A DNA stretch of 64,000 nucleotides from Hermatobates lingyangjiaoensis (lineage: Eukaryota; Arthropoda; Insecta; Hemiptera; Hermatobatidae), in assembly GCA_026182355.1 (NCBI GenBank), contig JAPFBL010000084.1, positions 14,093,501 through 14,157,500 of the forward strand. The letters are read 5' to 3'. The notes below the pieces were generated by a model. That model searched no databases, was not told the DNA's origin, and saw only the letters and a list, made by a program, of their open reading frames with translations. A program made the translations under genes and the position numbers. Shown one piece after another: positions 1 through 17,000 of the stretch; position 1 is the first letter of the stretch; every line of letters starts with the position of its first letter.

Positions 1-3000
1 AAGACCTTTACTTTTCACTTTTTTAAATTTGGTTCTATTATTTGTAATAAACATTGGTTAAATACAATCAATCAATCTATCTCATGAAATTTGTTAATTA
101 AGTAATAAGTCATTTTTATGTATGTATGGGTCTATTTTATACTGGAACATATAAACATAATCTAAAAAAATAAGAAATACTTTCTCTTACTTAGAAGAAT
201 TATAGTACATATGAGAATAGCAACAATAAAGCTTGTATCAATCCCTAATGATATTGCTATAGCCAGGCCTGTTGTGCATCTAATATCCACATTTTTTTCC
301 GCACCAGGCAAACCGAGATTGTACAACTAAAAAAAAATTTTAAAAAATGGATAAATAAAGAATTAACAAATCAATCATGCTTCAAAAATAAAAAAAAAAT
401 TACTTTTCCATTAAACGTGAAATTTCGAACACAGCCACTAAACCCATCCATTCTGGGAACATGGGTCCAGTTCATATACCTTGACAATTGATTTATGTCC
501 ATAAAAAACCCACCTATCTGGAGCGGACCATTAACATTCAACTGTTCATTCGGTCCAGCAGGTAAAGTTAAACTCAAACATGTTGGTAACTTACAATTGT
601 CAACTTGAAGCTCAATACTCTGAAAAAGATTATAACAGAAATTTACGATTTAAATACTAGTAAAACCCTATTTCAACATTGTAATAATAACTGAAACATA
701 AAATAATTCAACATTTTCTCTTTAAAAACAACAATAACAGGAAATAACTCAAACAAAATAATGGAATACTTCGCTAATGTGATATATAAGAGCATTTAGA
801 CTCAAGAAAAAAAATTAAATACATGCATATTGTTAGTTCCAAGAATTTAGTTGAAATCACATTAGCATGCCAAGGCATCCCTTTGATTTTTTTCAATTAA
901 ATCAAAAAAAAAAAAAAATCTGGAGTACCCTACACTCAACTTTACTATAAATAAACTTAATATCATACTTCTTGGATATAACATATAATGTTCTATTTAA
1001 GTATAATATAAATGTCTAAATGGGAGATGTTTATTAGCCTTTCATTTCTGAGGCAGTACAGATAGTTATTTATCCACTTATCAATATATAAGCTTATTTT
1101 AAATTATTTCATTATAAACATCAATTTTATTTCAGTGGATTCACTCAAAAAAGTCAATGTAAGGACATTTTGGCGCACCAGTGGAAAGATGGATTCTTCT
1201 GGATTCATTCTTCATTCTTCTGGACAATGAAGTTGTAGTCATTCCTATATATAAGCTTTTACGCACCTCACAGCTCCCGATATTACATGAATACTCATAT
1301 ACAAGATTTGTTTCTTTCGACTCTTTGACGTTTGGACTATTCATGATTATCAAACTGCCGATTGAAGGACTTTGGTAGTAAGTTATCACACTATCCTCAG
1401 GCATAATGCATTTAACATTGCTTTTTATAATGCTTTTTAATACACGTTCATCAGTCTTATATTCATCCGTGTACTGGTTCTTGTAGAATAGTTTGTGGTT
1501 TGTGCCTGTCTTTAGGCTCTCATCTATTTTCCAGTTCCCGTTTTTATAAACGAAGTGAAGGCAGGGGGGCTGTTTTTCATAAGTTTAAGATAAGTTGGTT
1601 GTTGATCCTGAAAGGTGAGTGGCTTCGCGGTTTGGGTAATTGCAAAGGCCCTGCTTGTCCTTTATAAATTTGAAATAGTTTTAATATTTTGTTTCTATTT
1701 TCAATCTGCATATTTAAATATGGTTTCATTTTTTGAATTAGTAAGGCTTCTAAAATTTTCAGTTCGTGGTGGTTATTTTCCTTTTTATTTGCCACCGGTT
1801 TAATCGGATAACGAGATTAATATGGAGTTGAGGAAAAGGGACCTGGGATGGCAGACTTAAACACAGAAACATATAAGAAATATATAATTTCGAAAGTTTA
1901 TTATAATTAGCTATTTGGGACTTTTTTAAAAACGTATGAGCATTTAATTAGGAATTATTAATATGTATAAAATGATGGCAGGAATATCACAGAGAATTTT
2001 AATTACCGAAGAGAGTTTAGATAAGTAAGAATTCCTGAACATAATATAATTATATATAATTATACTGAAAACCAAAATAGGAAAGTTGATATCGAAATTA
2101 GATAGAGAAGGCTGACAGAGGTAGCTTCAAAGCTAAGTCGTTGGGTGGTGTGTTAATTTTTAAGCAATACGAGATACACCCAATATAAACAGTACATTTT
2201 ACAATTTTCTAAGATCGGTAATTAACTTCATCTAACTAAAACCCAATCGGATTATTCATAAGGAAAAAATCAAAGAATAAAATAAAATAAACACCAGACA
2301 AAAAGTTAAAACAAACAAAAACTGAAAAATTAGCAATAAATAGTATAATGTGAGAAAGAGAAATATTTAGAAAAAGGGAATTATGGCATAGATAAGGAAA
2401 AACAGGTAGGTAAAGAAGGAAAGTTAAAACACAGGAAATGAAGGTAGCTCGTCGTAATGGCAATTTATCAAAGGTGATGAGAAAGAAGTTCACAAGTAAC
2501 CAACCAAATGAAACGATTTCATGAATTATATAAACTAGATTCACAGGAAACATTCGTAACAGAGATCACAGGAACACACTAGTATATTTCGACCATGTTG
2601 TCATCAGATAAAGAAAAAAAGAAGTGAGGACGGACGACGAGTGACGTCGTCATATCATTGATGAGACACTCAGTCAACGTAGTCAACTTACGGAGGGAGT
2701 GGAGACAAGCATAAACAATAAATATTCACAAACAAATAAATAAATAAAAATAAAATTTTCCACAGCCTTCCAATACTGCTAGTTGTATGGAAGGGTGGAC
2801 GTCGTGGTTGTTTTACTTATCCTATTGTCAATCCTGTTCCTTCCTCCATTTCCTTCCACAGCAAACGCACCTACCTATTTCCCACAAGACCTCTTGTACA
2901 TCTGGTAACTGCGTTTATCGATTGAATTGCACTCAGTATGATGCTTTTATGTGGGTTTAGTTTTCACCAAGATAAAGGTTGCGTATGAATAATCATAGGT

Positions 3001-6000
3001 CGTCCGTTGGCAAGCGCAGTGACATTCTCGTTGCTATTCATGCCAGTTTTCATTGTCTCAGTTTTAACGACTGTTTCCGTGTACAAGTTCTTAGGCAGAT
3101 CAATGATCCTAGCGCTGTCACTTTGAGAGCTTCAGAAGAAACTCTACTTGCCTCCTGGGAGGTAGATCTGTTCCTGGGCTTACCTCAACTGTTCATGATT
3201 ATTTTTTGGTACTTTTAATAAAACTTTTTTGTTCCTTATTTATTTTTCCAAATAGTTTGTTTTTTTATTAATTTTCATTTTATAAAATATTTTTCTTTTC
3301 TTAAGTATTTATTTATTTTTTTATATTATTCTCCCTCCCATTTACGAAAGTCGGTTACATTGAGCGTCCCATATATGATATGACTTCAGTCGTCACCTGC
3401 CTTCGGAGAAACTCACTTGTTTCACTCTCTGCCTGATGATCTAGTAAAACATTTTTAAAGAAACAAAATGTATCTCAGTGCACATTTTAAATGATGACAT
3501 AATTCCATAATAAATTCAAAGTACGATTATATTAATTCATATCACATCATCAAATTAATAAGGTATTGCAATTTATTACCGTTTTTGACCATATTATATC
3601 TATCCTATGTTTATGCCCGTCACTTAATTTAATTTGTGTTTGATCAACACGAACTGTTCCAGATCCATAATCTACAAGTAAAACTGGATATCCATCTCGA
3701 AGTTCTAGTGACATGAAGTCTAAAACAAAAAAAACGAACATTGACTAATAAATTTATAAATACAGGCTCCCTACATAACAAAAAAAAACAATTACCTTGA
3801 ATCGGAAATGCCTCATTAGGTGTCGTCGGTCCGTTATAGAAAACAAGACCATTTGGCTTATTTGAAACAAGTTCAAGTGAAAGATGAGAATCAGCACAAG
3901 ACTGAAGAGATGGATACAGTGCATAACCATTGCCATGAAATCCAATAGCTAAAATCTCACAATATGGTCCATCAAAACCTTCAGGGCATAGGCAACTGTA
4001 AATTAAAAAACTGTATTAGGAAAACTGAATTCATATACGAGGTGTATAAATAAAGTAGTGAGACTGGCAACGTCGCTTTCGATCTGGCAACGCTGGAGAC
4101 GCGTGGCCTTGAGTAGCGTCAGGTGCACGTGTGATGCGCCTCCAGTATGAATCTGAACTCGCCACAGTCATTTGTTTGTCCGTAGCGTTGGTTTTCGTGA
4201 AATGGTTTTTTCTTGAGCGTTTTAAAAATTAGTGACCTCAAAGTTGAGCAGCGGTGTGCAATCAAATTTTGCTTCAGACTTGGACATAATGCAACCGAAA
4301 CCGGCCTATGGAGAACGTGTTTTATCAAGGGCACAGGTTTTTCGGTGGTTTAAGGAATTTTCAGAAGGAAGAGAGTCGATTGAAAATGAACCACGAAGCG
4401 GAAGGCCTTCAAGTGCAAACACCGATGAAAATGTCAACAGAGTACGGAACCTTGTGCGTTCAGATCGACGCTTGACAGTCAGAATGATCGGGGAACAGTT
4501 GAATTTGAATCACACCTCCGTTCATCACATTTTGACCAATGAATTGGAGATGAGAAAAATTTGTGCGAAAATGGTTCCGAAAATTCCGAAAAGAAAACGA
4601 GTTTTTGGCCAGTAAAAACATTCCTGTTGCTCCTCAGCCTCCTTATTCACCAGACTTGAGTCTTTATCACTTTTTCCTCTTCCCGAGATTGAAAAATCAC
4701 CTCAAGGGAACTCATTTCTGGACACTACAAAACATACAAACTGCTGTAACCGACCAGCTGAAGGCCATTCCAGAATCCGAGTTCCAGCAATGCTACAATG
4801 ATTGGAAGGACCGTCTCCAGCGCTGTGTGGCTTCCGAAGGGAACTATTTTGAAGGTGACAATATCACATTGTAATTATATTTGAATAGAAAATTTAAAAA
4901 AAAATCAGTCTCACTACTTTATTTACACACGTCGTATATATTTTAAAATCAAAGACAAAACTACCAGCCAAAATTCCATTAACCCAAATAGTAACCACGC
5001 AATAATAGGTACAAAATTCATTATATTCATGTCAGATTTATTAGTAATATGGGCTAAATAATGCTACGTGTCAAAATATAGCATTGACTAAGTAGCTTCT
5101 ATGAATACTATATTTGCGCTTCAGTAAAACACAAAGGGCATTTATATTTTTATCAAATAAATTAACTTTACCAACATATTAATCCCTGTTGTTTAAACTT
5201 TTTAACGAGAGCATACTAATTTCCTTAACAACAGTTGAATACCAAATCAGTGAATACGTAAAAGAAAAACACAAATGTAATGTTCAAGATTGAATAACTC
5301 TTCTTCATTTTCTTCGAATACTCTTTAACGTCTCTTCTAACATGTTAAACAAAAAACTTCTTAAGAATTATAAACAAAATGTTAGTCAATTTTAATTTTG
5401 TAGGATATAATAGATGAAAATCATATCAAAATAATCAGTGTTGTTAATAGACAAATTATGTTATTGTCTATTAACTTAAATGTAAAATTAAATTAATTTA
5501 ATTAATTAACTTAAAACCTATCTCCCGAAAATGAGGAGATATTGAGAAACAAAAATTTAAATGCATAATTAAGAATAACGTATTTAAAAATTCGATTAAT
5601 ATTTGCGAATTTTTATCATTTATGTCGGATTTAATTTCAGCACTTCAATTGAACTCAATATATTACAAAAAAAAAAAAAAAATGGTCTGATTGCTTATGC
5701 ATCACAATATCTTCATGAATGCCTTCAAGCGTCCTTGACTATTTAAATCACACACTTTCAAAACTGAAGAATTGACATAAATTTTAGAACAATTATTTCA
5801 AAGTCATTTTCAGTATTTTCTAGAAGTGATATCTTTTTTAGAGGCGTTATACAACATAGGAATATTATAAACAAAAAACATTGTATTATCAAAACAAACC
5901 AGGAAAGTAGAAAAAATATAACCGCTGTTGCAGTGAATAATTAATTACTCCTACCTTTATACTTAATATCCTAAATTTAATATAAAACCCCCAGATACAA

Positions 6001-9000
6001 TTTTAACCCTTTTTTTCACTATAGGTTTATTCGAGTTCTATCTTAGTAAATAAGATGAATTTTAATCTAATAATACTCTAGTGAACGTCCATGGAAATAT
6101 ATAAATAATATCAACTCAACATGATTTGTACCTGTCTCCGACAAGGGTTCCACCATTGTGACATACTTTCCTTTGAGTCAACTCACAAGAACACAGTGGA
6201 TCTACTACTGCACCCACTCCAACAAAAGATGTTTTGTTCGTATAAACAGGACTTGGCACACTACTTTTGTTTAAGAAGTTGGTACAAGATGCGTTACAGT
6301 ATTGTTTTTCATTCAAGCACTCGTCAATGTTAACCATCAGAATAATAACACCTAATTCCCTCTCCAACTAAAATTTATAAATAAAACATGTATAAAATCA
6401 AAAGCGGTTACAAAAATTAATATTTGTGAGTTTAATAAAAGTAAAATTAAAAATGTACAATATATAATGCTCACAAACAGTACCATAATCCTTTTTAAGA
6501 TTTATACTCCTTTATTTTATACTTCGTTAATAATTATTATGCTATAACTCCGTAATATTAAAACTTTCAGTAACTAAAAAAGCAAAATTATTATTAATAT
6601 TATCATTAATTAATTAAGTAATGTTGACTAATATTTATTACACCAATGGCATCTTTTCTTCTAAAGAAAAGGCCCTGATTACGAATCCTGTTATCACTAA
6701 TTCTTTTCAAAATCACCTAGTTTTGATTTATACATCAGTAAATGCACTTTTCTAACAAAATGAAAAAAAAAACTTCAAAAAACTTAACAAATATCAGTAT
6801 CTTTAGTAACCATTTTCTATGCGGATTAATGAGAGTTTCAAACTGAATCGTATAAAAATATACTTACTAATACTTAGAAAATATAGCCTTTAAAATATAG
6901 TTACCTCGGATTTACGTAGACTAACAGCTGCATTAAGCTTTTCAGGTTGATAATATGGAGAACCATGAGCAGAAAATCGAACGTCCAATAAGGAAGAATT
7001 GGTATTATGGGGAGAATGTAACACTGTAAATACATCTACATTGTCTTCAGACACATTTAAGTAAGTGGCCAACTTCTGCCGTAGTTTACTTTGCTTGCTT
7101 ATACCAAACTAAAAAAACATCAAAGTTATGATTTGTTTTCAGCTCGAAAAAATTTTCGATCGACTTGAATATTAAAAGTGAGATTATAAAATCTCAATGT
7201 CAAAAGATTATTGTGAAATTGTATTTTAATGATGATTTATTTATAAATTAAAACAAAAAAAAATCATTTTTAAGAAGCTAAACAAATATTTTCATTAATT
7301 GTTCTATTTGTTTCAGTAAATGAACAATAAGATACGTTAAAGTAATGTCTGAAAAGAATTTTGATGTTGATTTTAACTAATGGACGATTAAACAGTAATT
7401 AATATCATTGATGTTATAATGACTTCTTGAAGGAGAGTAAAGAAGAGCATATCTGACATCATGATTTAAAAAACGTGACTTTTAAAAACCACCTACATCA
7501 GTACTTAGTCAATTAAAAATAATTTTTTTTTTATCCAGTTCCTGCGGGTGGCTTGTGACCCAATACACTTACAATTGAGAAGGAGATACCTTGGTATTGT
7601 CTAGCCCTTCGCAGTTGAGGAGATGATTAGCAACCTGTATTCCGTTATTGTATTGCAAGCGCAACAAGTGCACAGTTACATGTGCAACTGCTGACTGGTA
7701 GTCCACAAAGAAAGCTACCTTTGAGCATGTGTGGACTCATTCAGCTGCCTCTCAAAAATTTGTTGAGAGAAACATCCAGAGAGACTATACAGTACACTTG
7801 TCGAGATTACTGTAAAATCCTGCACCAGTGTGCCTGTAACCTGGTATTGATGAACCACAATTGCGTCACACGATACATATTATAATGCGTGGATACATTT
7901 GTTCCACGATAATTGCGTCACACAAAGACTCAGACCAGATACATACAAAATATTAAGAAAATAGTAATATATTCATCTTGTCTCGTAAACAGAATAAAGC
8001 ATTATTTTAACATCTACTAGCCAATAAGCTTTGTCCTCCTTTTGCTAAGGTAAAATGTTTATATAATGTTATTTCTACTAAAGAGTTCGACACTGGACAA
8101 AGACTCTGTAAGTTCAGTTTCACAAAAAAAGATTACGTACATTTTCCATTCTATCCTCTTTTACCTTTGATCTACTTTTTACAATGCACAATTTTACTGT
8201 TCTCCTAATTTCTCTAAATGAAGGATTTTGACGCTTACTAGTTTTAATGAATTCGTAGAGGATATTCAGCATGGGAATATAATTTTGCCTATCCTTAAAA
8301 GCAAAATATACATATTTATGCTATCGAACAAAGTTAACAGAATAATCGGTATACAAATTACCAACTTCTATAATTTTAGTAAAAAATTAATATCCACTTA
8401 ATTATATTACCTTGTCAGTTTCAACAAACTCTTCAGCCGTGATTCCTAAAAACCTCAATGAACCAGATTTGTCAACAGCTTCTTCTGGGATTTCTTTCAC
8501 AGTAACATTCACTACAGCAGAGACCGTGTGCCTCGGGATATGAAAAGCTTCTTCCGTTACCTAGATTAAAAAAATAATCTTTAGTCATAATGCCATTTTC
8601 TTTTATTACCAAAATTACATGAATAATTTTCATGAAATTATAACAAAATTTGAAACAACACGAAAAAGCAACACCATACATTTTAATTTCTAATTAAGAA
8701 CGTAATTATTATTTAAGCAAGATTATAATTAACGGTAACGAATGCAAGTATACTTACATTAAAATGAAGAATGTAAGACTGCTCTGCCGTTCCTCTTAGC
8801 ATTATTATCATTCCAGTTTTATGATTCAAATCAAAATTGTGATGGGGTTCTTCTGCCCATGTAAATTGTTTATCAGGTAAATCCCAATCATCAGGATCGT
8901 CCACATACACACGACCTATTTCAGTGTCTGGAGCTTCACCCTACAAATTGGTATTTAAAAGTAATGATAGTACTTTAAGTTGTTTAAAGGATAAACATCT

Positions 9001-12000
9001 AAAGCAGAATATATAAGTAGTAAAATCGATCACTTTAATAAAAATCAAGCAAAAAAATCATTCTTATTATTTAACACACATAATACTTGGAGTCATAGAT
9101 AACTTCTATTAGCTTCACTAAATATGAAGAAACAGGCTAAATGACACGTATGAATTATTATTTCTAAAAATAACCACTTAATAAAAGTAAATCACAGTAA
9201 TTTAAAAACAAACAAAGAGATGAATATAATAATTTTCTTAGTTCTTTAAGAAAACGCAGTGTAAATTAACTTTAATTATTATAGTTAATAACTAAAAAAC
9301 AAACTAAAAGAAAATAATAAATAACATGAAAAAATAATTATTATTATAACAAAAAAAAAAAAATCAAAGTTGAATGAGTGAATTACAAATAGATTATACT
9401 AAATTTGTTTTATCATTTTATCATTTGGAGAAACGTAATGGAACAAGTTTCTCCAAAAAAAATAGTTTATAAACAATCTGATTATCAGGGACATATTCAT
9501 TTTATATAACAATACGTTGGAACAGTGAAGAAACTATCTTAATCCACTACCTTCTTAAATGTTAGGAAATTTTATCTAGGGATTTCTCTGAAATCCTGCT
9601 AACAAAATACTGAATTCTCAAACCCCTACACTTCAACAAGACAATGTTCAACCACAGACAAGGTCAACTTGTGGTACTCTAGCCAATCATAAATAATAAA
9701 AGTTTAAAAAAAACTTCAGAACATTTTTTTAATTAATGGTACCCACCATAAGCTTTGACATCTGTATGAAGAAAATGTAATATACCACCCTGTATAGCAT
9801 CAATCACTAAAAATTAAAACATTGGCTTTACTTGACTCATTTCTATTTAAAATTATACGATGATCAAACCACAATATGAAATGGGGAAAAAAGACTAAGA
9901 TCATTCAACCATAACAAGCGGTCTTCGTCTACGTCAAAAACCCAACTGAAACACTGGATGCAGAAACATCTTGGTGAGGGGTTGAGAGGAGTGGGAGAAA
10001 AAAGGGTGTAAAGTGCAGGAAAGGAAAATATTCCACAGAGGGATGTTTGTGGAAACAAAGGAGTACCGTAAGAAAGAGTAAAAACTATCCACTAGCTGTC
10101 AACCCTCTTATAAGAGGCTATTGCCTCTTGTTAATTACATTAATGACGAAGACCGCTTGTTAAGGTTGAAAGATCTTAGTATTTTTTTCCCATTTCATAT
10201 TATGGTTTAATCATTGATTGTTATTTCACGTGTTTATGTGAAATCTTATATCTTAAAATTATATAAATTCAGACTTGAACATGAAAACGGGAGTTGACTG
10301 ACTATCTTAAACTTGTACCTAATCGTCATGTAAACTGCAATCACTATAAAATGAATAACATAAACAACTCTTTATTAGGTCGTAAGAAGTATCTATTACT
10401 AATTGTTAATCAATTACTTTTATCTGAATCAATAAACAAATTAAGAGAATTTCAATTCTCCAACAATTATATTAATAGTAAACCTAACTTAACCCAATAA
10501 TCAGATATAACCGTTGTTATTCTTACCTTATAATTGTAAATAAAAATATTACTTGATCCTTTTTTCATAGGATTGTCATTTTGGTCTCCTATAACAACAA
10601 CCAAGGTACTGGTGCCAGTTTGAATTGGATTTCCACTATCAGTGATAGCAACTGGAACCATATAACTTTTCCTTTCTTCACGATCAAATTTTACAAGAGC
10701 ACGTAACTCAGAACCTTTAAATATAAGTTTGTATTTTCATTATAATAAATAAAAGCGTAGAGAGTGAACATAAGATACAATAAAAAAGGAAATATGCAAG
10801 ACAAAAAATGTTGTCTATTGTTTGAGGAACATGTATAGGGACTTCAAGATACATGAATTGTTAGAATTAATTAATACACATACACACTGAGGTATAAGTG
10901 TACAACAAGTCAATTCATACAAATAATTAAATTGAAATAAAATAACAATGTTGTCTTTACTGATGACAAAAAAATTTTGTCTTCATAACTTATATTGATA
11001 CTTCTTTTTGTTTTAAATTCTGTAAATCAATTTTCGAGATTGAAAATGCTAAATTTATGAGAAAAACATAAAAAAGGGACTAAAGAATAACTATTAAAAC
11101 CCAAACGACTTAGAATTCTTTAAGTTGAGTAGTTAATAAAGAGATCAATAAAGTTTGTTATATAAAGCACTCTGACTTATGGTTAACTGATTCCTTCTGC
11201 TACAATGTGTTTACCACCCACCAAAACAATAACATTCCTTCAAATATATTGTATTTTGAGGTTCAATTTGATCGATATACTCTACTGTAGCCATTTTGCA
11301 CCCCGATTCAGATTTTTACTGATAAATTACATGTTATTTAAACTAATACATGCTCCAAAACCACTTTTGACTATTATTTTTCCATGAGCTCTTTCTTCAT
11401 TGATAAAATGAAGTGATAAATATTATTTTTAGTTTAACCGAGCATGTATATATTGTGTTTTAGACAGTACTAAGTAAGTAAGTGAGTAAACAACTGTACA
11501 AGAATAAAAGTACGTTAATAGTTCAAAAGTGTGTTTCAATACCAGATATACTGAATTTTGTTTGAATGTCAATCCCTGCATTATCGGCTATAGAGAAGGT
11601 AAAGGGAGGACCGTTATCGGGACCATCGTTATCTTTAGCTTCTAAAACTGTGATCACACCGGGAAGCTGATTTTCCTTCCAAACAACTGGTTGAGGCTGT
11701 AAAATATATTTAAGCCAAAACATTATAATACATCAGTTACAACTATTCAAATTAATATTCTAAGGTACATATTTAATAAAAGAAACTATGTTCTGAAAAA
11801 TTAAAATCAAGAAAAGCTTTTAAAAATATTCCAGGGGTATAAACCAATTAATAAATGTTATTATATAACTTTTTTTATATTTTTTGTGCAATAAATTCTA
11901 ATAATTTACTATTAATTAATTTAACTTTTAAAATATATTTCTCTTAGTTTCGTAAGACTGAAGGTAAGAGTTTAACAAACGGAATTCACAATATCACTAA

Positions 12001-14034
12001 TGTAACCACCTTCTACCTTCAACAAATAATAGTAACAAAGAGATGCGAAAAATAATAACAAACCTTTATTCCATATTACAAACTGAATACACACAACTAT
12101 TAAACTCAAGTAAGAAAACTACTGACACCAAGTAGATAAAATATAAATAATTTTTCAAATAATACTAAAGATAACATTATTTTTTACTACGTTAGCTATC
12201 AAAACAAATCCTGTTAAAATAGAATAAGAAATGATCAATTTAAATTCGAATGAAACAGCACAAAAATTCTTAACGAGAAAAAAAACTTACCATATCTAAA
12301 TATGGAGCATTATCATTGGCATCGATCAAAGTGATTACTACTTCGGTGCTCCCTCTTAAACTGGACATAGTGCCATCTTCATCATTAGCAGCAATCAATA
12401 CCTGCCATATTTCAAAACCATTTGGTGGATCTCGGTCAAGAGGCTGAAAATAAATTAGTTTACTTATAGATTAATTACTTATAGAAACTAATCTATTCAT
12501 CTATTATTACATGAATAAATTTCACACTTATGTATTGAATCTAGGTCTTCAGATTGACTGAAATTTGGTAAAACAAAATTTAATATTAAAAAAATAACTT
12601 TGATAAAAAGTAATGAGAAGGCTTGCTGTTTCAGTGCTGTGTTTATGATCTTTTATTTAAAAAAATTTATTTTATTTAAATGCTTTTATAAGCATTTACC
12701 TAATGTAAAATAAAACCCTTCACACTTCATTATCTGGACTAATAAATGTAATCAGTTTTTCTTTACACATTAATTAATTTTCTAAAAACGAAAAGGATTC
12801 ATATTAAAGAAAATAATATACCTTTATTAATGAAAGGCAACCTTTATTGTCGATAGTCAGGAGCTTCTGCTGTTCTTCTTTTACTACGAAGTATACGATA
12901 TGCTGTGGTAAGTTCCTGTCAGGGATATCAGGGTCATATGCCTCCAACTAAAAAGTTACACAATAAGCATAAATTTTAATAAACAAGTACAATTATAACA
13001 AACACTTCTCCATAAATTAATATTAAAATATACAATTAAAGTACGCACTTTATATATATTGTTTACAAAATAATACTGAAAAATCATTGAAAAGGACAAA
13101 CCTGAACAATACAGTCTTGAATGAGAACTTCTTCTTGAATTGTAATATTATTGTTGTAAGAGAAAAACTGTGGAGGATTATCATTCACATTTTCAATTTT
13201 TATTTCCACTCTGCAATAGTCTTCATAAACACCATCGTACGCTCTTACTTGGAGCGTGTACTAAAGAACAGAAATGTATGAAAATATGACATAATATACT
13301 AATGTAAAAACATGTTTATGTAATTCAAATTATACGAACTGTTGTTCTCGTTTCATAATCCAGTTGTGCTTTGACACGTATTCTACCAGTCTTATCTTCA
13401 ATAAAAAATGAATCGTTTTCATTTCCTTCAATGATCTTGTAAACAACAAGGGAAGCTGTAATATATCAGATAATTATATATATGGTAAACCAAAACAAAG
13501 ATTCAAATCACAAACTGATAATAACATTAAGATACTTCAAAAAAATCATTTCCAAGTAATGAAATATTCCATGATTATTTCAATTAAAAGTCAAAATAGG
13601 TGTCTTGAGTATTTGGTCAAAACATTAACTATTCCTGATAATAAGCCAACGTTTCGCAGAAAATTGTTCGGCATTTTCAAGGCTAAAAACAATTTATCGA
13701 AAATATAAGTACTGGAAACAAATACATTCACAGAATATCAATCAACAGAAAACAAAAAAAAAAACACAAATAAAGTAAAAGAAAACCAAAAATAGACAGT
13801 GTTATTGTTTCTTTACAGCACATATGTGTATTTGTTTTATGTAGTGTCTCTATATATTGCTTTTTTTCTGTTCCTTTTATTTAATCGTTTTTTTTATTGT
13901 TTGAACCGTATTATACAGTAATTAATTACTTGGAGGGTGGTTTGTTTTTGTTTTATTGTTACGTAACGTCCCTTTGTTTTCGTGTCTGTTATGATGCTGG
14001 AAGATAAATGCATCTAACATAAATAGTTTTCCTT

Positions 14035-14077
<43 letters not shown>

Positions 14078-17000
14078 AGGACTTTATAGATTTTTTATTT
14101 CCCCTAAATTTATTTATATTTTGTGTATTTGTATTATTGGTAATTTTTGCTTATTGTGTTATGTTTGCTGTTTCCTTTGAATGTTTTGTGCAGGTATCCT
14201 CGCAGAGTTAATTAGCAGAATTACTTATCTGTTCAATTTTTTTTAACTTTAATAATTAATATAAGTAATGATGTTAAAACAACACATTTGTCCTATTAAA
14301 AAACAATAACACCATCTATGTTGGTTTTCTTTTACTTCATTTGTGTTTTTTGTTTTCTGTTGGTTGATGTTCTTTGGATGTATTTATTTTCAGTACTTAT
14401 GTTTTCAATAAATAGTTTTTAGCCTTGAAAATGCCGAACAATTTTCGGCGAAACGCCGGCTTATAATCAGGAGTAGTTAATCTTTGGACCAAATGCTCAA
14501 GACGCCAGTTAGAATTTTAAGAATCAGTGGTCAAGAAGCTATATTAAAAACATTATTAATTTATTTATTTAGGTAATGCTGACAAATTTATAAAATCATG
14601 TCCCTATAGATTAGTAAAATTCTGCAATTCTGCAGTTGGGCGACTACAACAACTATTCACGAGGTGTGATGGATTTTTTAACTTCTAATAAGTTTAATAT
14701 GAATTCGCATTTCAAAATTATACCATTTATATGACCTAGGAATATACTATAAACATATGTAACTTTCTGCAGAGAATAATAATTAATATTAATACTATGA
14801 TGACATTAATTAACAATAAAAAGAAAAAAAAGATAAATAAATTGTTATTACTTGCAACACTAGTCAAATAAAATGACCAGGATACTTTGAATTAGAATTA
14901 AATGGTAATGAAAGATGTAATCAATGTAAGTTTTATATACATAAATATAAAACAAGATTTCACATAAACACGTGAAATAACAATCAATGATCAAACCACA
15001 TTATGAAATGGGAAAAAAGACTAAGATTTTTCAACAGTAACAAGCGGCCTTCGTCAGAGCGAAATACCCAACTCTAGCTGAAAGATCTTAGTTTTTTTTC
15101 CCATTTCATATTGCGGTTTGATATATATATATTGTGATTATAATTTTTGTATGTTTCTTTATACCTGTATCATTATCCAAGGCTTTTACTTCTGTTACAA
15201 GAGCATTAATATTTGCATCTTCGGGAATAGCTTCAGCAACATACAACGGCTTTGTAAACCTAGGCGGGTGATCATTTTTATCAGCTATTTCAATTCGAAA
15301 AACTTGCTGACCTGAAATTTATGAATGAAATTCAAGATAAAAGTAGAACAACGGATTCCATGCACTTCAATTCTTCAAACACTTTTAAACTTCATTTTTT
15401 AGTTTGCCGGTATCACTGGAAGAAATAAGTTTTGATACCTTATTGTTGTATTGTTATAAACCTTATAGGGTTTAATTTTATTGTTATAATGATTCAAACT
15501 CTTTATAAATCAAAAGCAAAATAATTATTATTGATATAGTAATACTCACTCACTAAAATTTTATGACTGTTTGAATAAAATTATATTATGCTAAATAAAT
15601 GTTAAAACGTAAAATACTTGTCTTACACTGCAATTTCGGCATATAAATAATATAATATACTTTAGTAATTTGTAACAGACTCAAACTTAGTTAAATAGAA
15701 TTATATTTCATAAACTATATAACAAAATATTGTAAAGTTAAAATGTGAGTTATCCTATGAAACAAACGATTTACTACAATGGTTAACTAATGGGGGGAAA
15801 TAGTTTATTTTTTTAAATAATTTTTAGGTGTATTTCTAATATTTACTTAATAACTGCGATTCTTCTATTAATGCGTTTTTAATTTAATAATACTTTATAA
15901 CTTAAAAGGTTAATTCATGCTAACTTGCCTTTGTTGTGCTCTCCAGTAGTGTACAATGCAGAGGGTGAATTATCAGTAGCGATGACCTTTACATTGTAAA
16001 AATCTTGTTTTTCCCTATCAAATGTTTTAAGCGTTGTTATGTTTCCTGTGTATCTGTCAATTGCAAAGTTGTCTTGATTATCTGCCAATTCATACGTCAC
16101 CTGAATAAAAAAATTAAAAACAAATCAGTTTGGTCCCCAAACAATTTTACTGAAATAAATTCATTCATTGAATTAATGTTAATAAATTTAATAGATTCAT
16201 GATCCGATGAACTTTGAAAATTCATTGATTGAATCAATCAATCAATTAATTAATACTAAATGATTCAGTAAACAATTCATTATTGTTTCTGATGTGCATA
16301 CAATCATTTTACTAATTATGTTGAAAACATATCACAGAATCAACTTATAACAATCTTTACGATTTGTTCTTGGAGCCCACCTCCTTCAATCAGAGAACTT
16401 TAAATCTTCTGAAGAATTGAAATGTTGGGATTTTGCTCCATTGGTAGCAAATGGACCTATTGCTGACCATGCATTTTCTAGAAAGTGTAAATACTTAAAT
16501 TAACATTAATGTTAAAAAAATAATGTTATCTCTATCTCCAATTTAAAATTTGTGAAACAATTTTGAAAATTGAATGTATACATAGTATTGAAACAAACAA
16601 CAAATAAATCAGCTTGCAAAAATAAAAAGTGTGTGACTTTGGAATATGGGTTCTGCGGACTAAAACAAAAACAGTCCTTCAAAAAAATAGATTTTATCTC
16701 CAGAAGGGACAAAAAGTAACTTTTTACGTCTAGTTTTCATATAATAATATAAGAATTTCCGTGATTATTAAGAGTTATTATTAATTGTTTTTATATTAAC
16801 TAACGCTCAATAAATTATTATTATAGATCCTTTTCTGGAAATAAAATTTGTAGGCGCCTCGAGAATAATGAGATGTTATTCCCTCGCGTAGTTATCAACC
16901 TCGGGAGTTAATCATCGGGAGGTAGTTATTCCTCGCTTCGCCTTGGGAGTTTATCATCATTAATCTTTTGGTTACGCCTCGGGAATTAAAATTTCTAAAT